A DNA stretch of 10,419 nucleotides. Source: an uncultured Succinivibrionaceae bacterium (GTDB lineage: Bacteria > Pseudomonadota > Gammaproteobacteria > Enterobacterales > Succinivibrionaceae). The notes beneath the pieces are model-generated. The model ran no database searches and had not been told where the DNA came from. It saw only the letters and a list, made by a program, of their open reading frames with translations. Shown here piece after piece: positions 7,248-10,419 of the stretch; position 1 is the stretch's first letter, and every line of letters begins with the position of its first letter. The stretch lies in contig UQCV01000083.1 in assembly GCA_900539665.1 (NCBI GenBank), positions 1-10,419 on the forward strand, read 5' to 3'. A program made the translations under genes and the position numbers.

Positions 7248-8809
7248 TCTATAGCCCTTTTTATGTATTCTGGTACAATTACTGGATTTTCTTGTGAAAC
7301 TAAAGAAAAGGCCGCCTCCGTTTTATTATTCAACATCCAATTTTGAACGAGAGTTCCCTTGGTTCTTTTTTGAAAGAGTTGATCACAGAGAGAGGTATTG
7401 CAATTGTATAAAACAATTTCATAGGTAGTTTTAGTGTTATCAGCATCAAAAAAAACTTGTATATTTTTTAACGAATTAAAATCTTTATATTTCTCAACGC
7501 AATTATTTAAATAATCCCCATCATTGTCAGTAATAACGGCTACTCTACTTCCGGTTAACTTTGCAATTTCAAGATATCTTTTGAAACTCAAACCTCTTAC
7601 ATCAATAATACTAACTCCTTCTACCTCTGGCTTTTGCCCGTTTGTTACACTTTCGTAAAATTTCTCCAGCATAATAAATTCGGCCGGACCTTCTACAAGA
7701 ATTATTTTTGTAGCTGTAACAAACTCAACAATACTAGCAGGCGGGGTCTTTAAAAAATATTTTGATGTTTCATTTTGAAGCTGATGCAATGTAGTCGGCG
7801 TTAGCTTATCTCTATTCATTATTAACAAATTATTAATTTCTAGTCTTGTGCTAATATCGCTACTATGCGTAGTAATAAACAATTGCCCCTTTTTATTTGC
7901 AACAATAAGCTGTATTAATTTTCTTAAGTTAACAGCACTGAGATGATTTTCGGGTTCTTCAATTAAAATTACATCAATATTATCCCCTGAACGTCTTAAG
8001 GCAAAATCCGTTTTAATAAAAGATTGAATCCCGGTTCCTTTGCAGTCAATACTTACATTGTCCTTGTAAATGGTAAGATTATTTTCCAATGAGACATCCG
8101 AGCCGTTCTTTAAACCAAACAAATAATTGTTAGACTTAATTTTAGAATTTAAATCATCCAAAGCCTTTTCATTAAAATACTCTCGAACTTTTCTGTATTT
8201 ACTTTTATGAACTACTCTTAGCTTCTTATCGTCCTCTGTAAAGTGACAGTATATTCTCTGAATAAAATCACTTGTAGCATATGCTGAATTCATTTTGGTG
8301 CTATCGATCATTACACATTTTAATTTTTTCTTGTATTCTGTAAACGATTCATCAGCAAATGTAGAAAAACGGACACTATAATAATCAAAAGGAAAATAAT
8401 TAGGATCAGTACTAATAGCTTCGTTAATTTCAGACGCATAATCAAGATTAGGTTCGCAAATTAACCTTATGCCGTCACACGACTTTTTTTCATGATTATT
8501 CTTACCGTTCATTGTAAAATCAAAAGAACCATTCAAAAAAAGTTCAACCCTTATTGTGGGTAAATTCTTGATTAGTTTATCGCCTTGTAAAAAATCATTA
8601 ACAGCATCAGTGTTCATTAACCGATCAATACCTATATTCTCAATCCGGTGAATATTGCCATTAGCCACTAAGTCTATAGCTTCAAGTATTGAACTTTTTC
8701 CAGTCTCATTATCGCCAATCAAAACATTAATATTGTCTTTTGGTTCTATTGTATATTGTCTAAAACGTTTAAAATTCTCCAAATAAATCTTTCTGATAGA
8801 ACTACACAT
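7232..8809 (-). CDS. gajA: OLD-family ATP-dependent endonuclease (ABC ATPase plus TOPRIM), GajA-like
   Basis: A 525-residue protein with an N-terminal ABC/SMC-type ATPase and a C-terminal TOPRIM nuclease, as in class 2 OLD proteins and Gabija GajA (about 580 residues). Walker A GDNETGKSS is at 32-40, a short signature-like KGTGIQS at 257-263, Walker B DVILIEEPENHL at 279-290, and the switch histidine in TTHSSD at 313-318. TOPRIM Glu373 is in LVEGPAEF (371-378), and the DxD is at 428-430 in ITDNDGD. All active-site residues are kept. In Gabija, this protein nicks DNA and is held inactive by nucleotides until phage infection lowers them. The frame is open to 8875, but the start is set at ATG 8809-8807 by a perfect AAGGAGG 8 bases before it. 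It overlaps the helicase gene by 16 bases. Confidence 0.88.
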   Translation of the reverse strand: MCSSIRKIYLENFKRFRQYTIEPKDNINVLIGDNETGKSSILEAIDLVANGNIHRIENIGIDRLMNTDAVNDFLQGDKLIKNLPTIRVELFLNGSFDFTMNGKNNHEKKSCDGIRLICEPNLDYASEINEAISTDPNYFPFDYYSVRFSTFADESFTEYKKKLKCVMIDSTKMNSAYATSDFIQRIYCHFTEDDKKLRVVHKSKYRKVREYFNEKALDDLNSKIKSNNYLFGLKNGSDVSLENNLTIYKDNVSIDCKGTGIQSFIKTDFALRRSGDNIDVILIEEPENHLSAVNLRKLIQLIVANKKGQLFITTHSSDISTRLEINNLLIMNRDKLTPTTLHQLQNETSKYFLKTPPASIVEFVTATKIILVEGPAEFIMLEKFYESVTNGQKPEVEGVSIIDVRGLSFKRYLEIAKLTGSRVAVITDNDGDYLNNCVEKYKDFNSLKNIQVFFDADNTKTTYEIVLYNCNTSLCDQLFQKRTKGTLVQNWMLNNKTEAAFSLVSQENPVIVPEYIKRAIEWIRK

Positions 8810-8817
8810 AAATAAAA

Positions 8818-8824
8818 CCTCCTT
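8818..8824 (-). promoter_or_regulatory. Strong ribosome binding site deciding the nuclease start
   Basis: CCTCCTT on the plus strand is AAGGAGG on the minus strand, 8 bases before ATG 8809-8807. It is the strongest Shine-Dalgarno match in the window and argues against the longer frame that begins at 8875. Confidence 0.85.
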
Positions 8825-8928
8825 AGTACACGCGTTATTAGCAAAATGAGCCGAATTACAAATGGACTCCACCAATCTGCTGGTATTCTTCTCTAACTTT
8901 ACACGAGGCTAGGGCTATTCCCGGAATC

Positions 8929-8957
8929 ATTATCACAAATCGAATTTTCCATAATAA
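8929..8957 (-). promoter_or_regulatory. Candidate promoter of the nuclease-helicase pair
   Basis: On the minus strand an extended -10 element TGTGATAAT has its hexamer at 8929-8934, and a weak TTATTA -35 at 8952-8957 lies 17 bases upstream. An 11-base palindrome ATTCCCGGAAT (8917-8927) covers the expected start of transcription. The promoter would leave a leader of about 110 bases before the nuclease gene. This is inference from motifs only. Confidence 0.35.
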
Positions 8958-9064
8958 ATTTGATGCGGGCGTTGTCATCTCCACCAATCAAATAAAAACT
9001 GATATAATTTTTCGCGAATCACAGGTTCCCTCTTTGCACACTCATTAAATCAATACGTTAATTG

Positions 9065-9901
9065 CTACTTTGGAAACAATATCTCAAAGTCAAGGATTTT
9101 TTCAGATTTTATTATTACTCCTAAATTCATAGGGATCTGTGTAACGGGAGTTGGGAGTACTGGCACATTAGAAAACAATAAATTACCCGCCGCGTTGAAC
9201 ATTGGTCCAGCGCGTAAAACCCCTAAAAGAAAAATTCTATTTCCCAAAGCTATGCCATTCGATGTAGCAAAAGAACCTTGATTAAGAATAAAAACAGGGG
9301 AACCACTAGACCCCGGAAATGCAGGAATATCTAGCAAGATTTCCTTTTTACCCTGATAATCATTTTTGGGATGTGTTGCCGTTATACCTCTTCTTATCAC
9401 AGGTTTATGGTTATACTCATCAGATATCCCATTTGGATAACCAAACATTACAACATCTTCCATTGCAGATAATTCATCTAAAACTTTCTTTGGAGGGATT
9501 AATTCTGAGTCAAGTGAAACGTAAAAAATACGTATTTGTTTTGAATCTAACTCCTTTAACAGGCCAGCCAAAGGAAAGCATTGCAAATCTACATTAGGAT
9601 CTGGATGATGTTTCCATGATGCAAGATCACATTTAATCCATATTTGTTCTCTATCTAACGGAGCACCTGTATCGTCCGCTTTACAAAAACCAAAAACAAT
9701 TTCAACCGCATCATCTACAACATGGTTATTTGTAATAACAACAGGAACACAAAAATCACTATTCCTGCATAAGTTAATCACAAAACCTGTTCCTGAACCT
9801 TGAGATCCATTAGCATAAGTGCATTTTATAAGAACAGTAGAATAAGTAAGCCGCTCGGATATACTCATTCTTTCAATTATTTTATTAGACAAAGCATACA
9901 C
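9065..9901 (-). CDS. Trypsin-like (S1-fold) serine protease, cytoplasmic, in a defence cluster
   Basis: A trypsin-like peptidase of up to 278 residues. Counted from GTG 9901, the triad is His60 in TNNHVV, Asp105 in DPNVDL and Ser199 in PGSSGSP; the oxyanion-loop glycine is also present. GSGTGFVI at 35-42 is the usual strand before the histidine. No signal peptide or membrane segment is seen, so it should act inside the cell, unlike DegP-type proteases, and there is no PDZ domain. The start is uncertain: GTG 9901 and ATG 9868 (residue 12, MSISERL) are both in frame and neither has a good ribosome binding site; homologues I recall begin near the ISERL segment. It lies 20 bases after the helicase-nuclease fragment and 255 bases before the GajA-like gene. 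Intracellular trypsin-like domains occur in bacterial conflict proteins, usually as effectors or processing enzymes; that role here is inference. Confidence 0.85.
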   Translation of the reverse strand: MYALSNKIIERMSISERLTYSTVLIKCTYANGSQGSGTGFVINLCRNSDFCVPVVITNNHVVDDAVEIVFGFCKADDTGAPLDREQIWIKCDLASWKHHPDPNVDLQCFPLAGLLKELDSKQIRIFYVSLDSELIPPKKVLDELSAMEDVVMFGYPNGISDEYNHKPVIRRGITATHPKNDYQGKKEILLDIPAFPGSSGSPVFILNQGSFATSNGIALGNRIFLLGVLRAGPMFNAAGNLLFSNVPVLPTPVTQIPMNLGVIIKSEKILDFEILFPK

Positions 9902-9921
9902 CTCATCAATTAAATTAACAT

Positions 9922-10410
9922 TTAAAGTACATCATTCAAAGGCTCCCAATGTTCATCAGCCATATCCTCTGAAAATTCTGTATTATTGATGTATAGTTGA
10001 TTATCCTTATCTCTAACAAATCCCCAATTGAGGCTATGTTTAGATGCGTAATTCTTAAAGGCGATAAATTTATTTTGTATCTGTATATCAATATTTTTAT
10101 CTTTTCCTTTTGATTCTCCCCCTTTAGTTTCGATAACCCATACGGTTCCATCCTTTTTCTTAACTATGTAATCCGCATAGAACAACCACTGATGTTGGAG
10201 CGAATCTAAATAAACAATTGAGAAATATTGCTGCCCAGCATCACCATTCTTATACACCCAATCAATATCATCACGACTTTCGCAATATTGCTCAAACAGT
10301 TGTTCAGAATTACTCCTCAAGAGTGATGTTGCATATCCAGATGTGTACTCTTCATAGGCATTTGAAAGACAATATGAAACGACCTCCACGAATGAATGCA
10401 AATCGTGGAT
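9922..10410 (-). pseudogene. C-terminal part of a DEAD/DEAH helicase-type protein with a PD-(D/E)xK nuclease domain, 5' end missing
   Basis: The open frame runs 10410 to 9922 on the minus strand and is closed upstream by an in-frame TAA at 10413-10411. It has no in-frame ATG near its start: the first candidates are TTG 10401 and a GTG four codons later, neither with a ribosome binding site. Counting from TTG 10401, there are 159 residues. The nuclease-like core is YADYIV (75-80, Asp77) followed by WVIETKGG (88-95, Glu91 and Lys93), a D...ExK motif, with QIQNK at 107-111. VYKNGDAGQQYFSIVYLD (49-66) and NKFIAFKNYA (110-119) recall the C-terminal region of type III restriction-like (Res) helicases, from memory. 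Such proteins are several times longer, so this is most likely a piece of a disrupted gene; a short free-standing nuclease is the alternative. Confidence 0.6.
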
Positions 10411-10419
10411 TTACCGTGT

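Noticed and set aside
8810..8875. Longer N-terminus of the GajA-like nuclease
   Set aside because: It would start at a non-ATG codon without a ribosome binding site, while ATG 8809-8807 has a perfect AAGGAGG at 8 bases and the OLD N-terminus follows directly.
9319..9597. 92-codon plus-strand frame within the protease gene
   Set aside because: It is antisense to a gene with a full catalytic triad and has no motif of its own.

Overview
The window looks like the chromosome of a low-GC gammaproteobacterium. The best clue is a PyrB-PyrI pair that reads very close to the enterobacterial two-subunit aspartate carbamoyltransferase. I cannot name the genus; relatives such as Succinivibrionaceae, Orbaceae or Pasteurellales are guesses from base composition and protein flavour only.

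Layout. (1) Positions 1-349 are the end of an IS256-family insertion sequence, with the N-terminal part of its transposase on the minus strand. It lies directly upstream of pyrBI. (2) Positions 540-1933 carry the pyrBI operon (plus strand), closed by an imperfect hairpin terminator. (3) Positions 2134-4275 carry an RmlD-family sugar-nucleotide/NAD(P) reductase followed 15 bases later by a sodium/dicarboxylate-amino acid symporter, closed by a good intrinsic terminator. (4) Positions 4460-5236 carry a TSUP (TauE/SafE-type) membrane protein. (5) Positions 5237-6209 hold almost 1 kb without a convincing gene but with several inverted repeats, a perfect TATAAT box and an intrinsic terminator. (6) From 6210 to the end everything is on the minus strand and is visibly more AT-rich, with the look of a defence island.

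The defence island reads, in transcription order (right to left): the C-terminal piece of a DEAD/DEAH helicase-type protein with a PD-(D/E)xK nuclease domain, apparently broken; 20 bases later a cytoplasmic trypsin-like serine protease with a complete His-Asp-Ser triad; then, after a 255-base gap, an OLD-family ATPase with a TOPRIM nuclease domain overlapping a compact UvrD-like helicase. The last two form a Gabija-type (GajA-GajB) anti-phage pair with an unusually short helicase partner. The first four genes on the left look like ordinary metabolic and transport genes. The most interesting question is whether the serine protease is a working partner of the nuclease-helicase system or the survivor of a second, decayed defence system.
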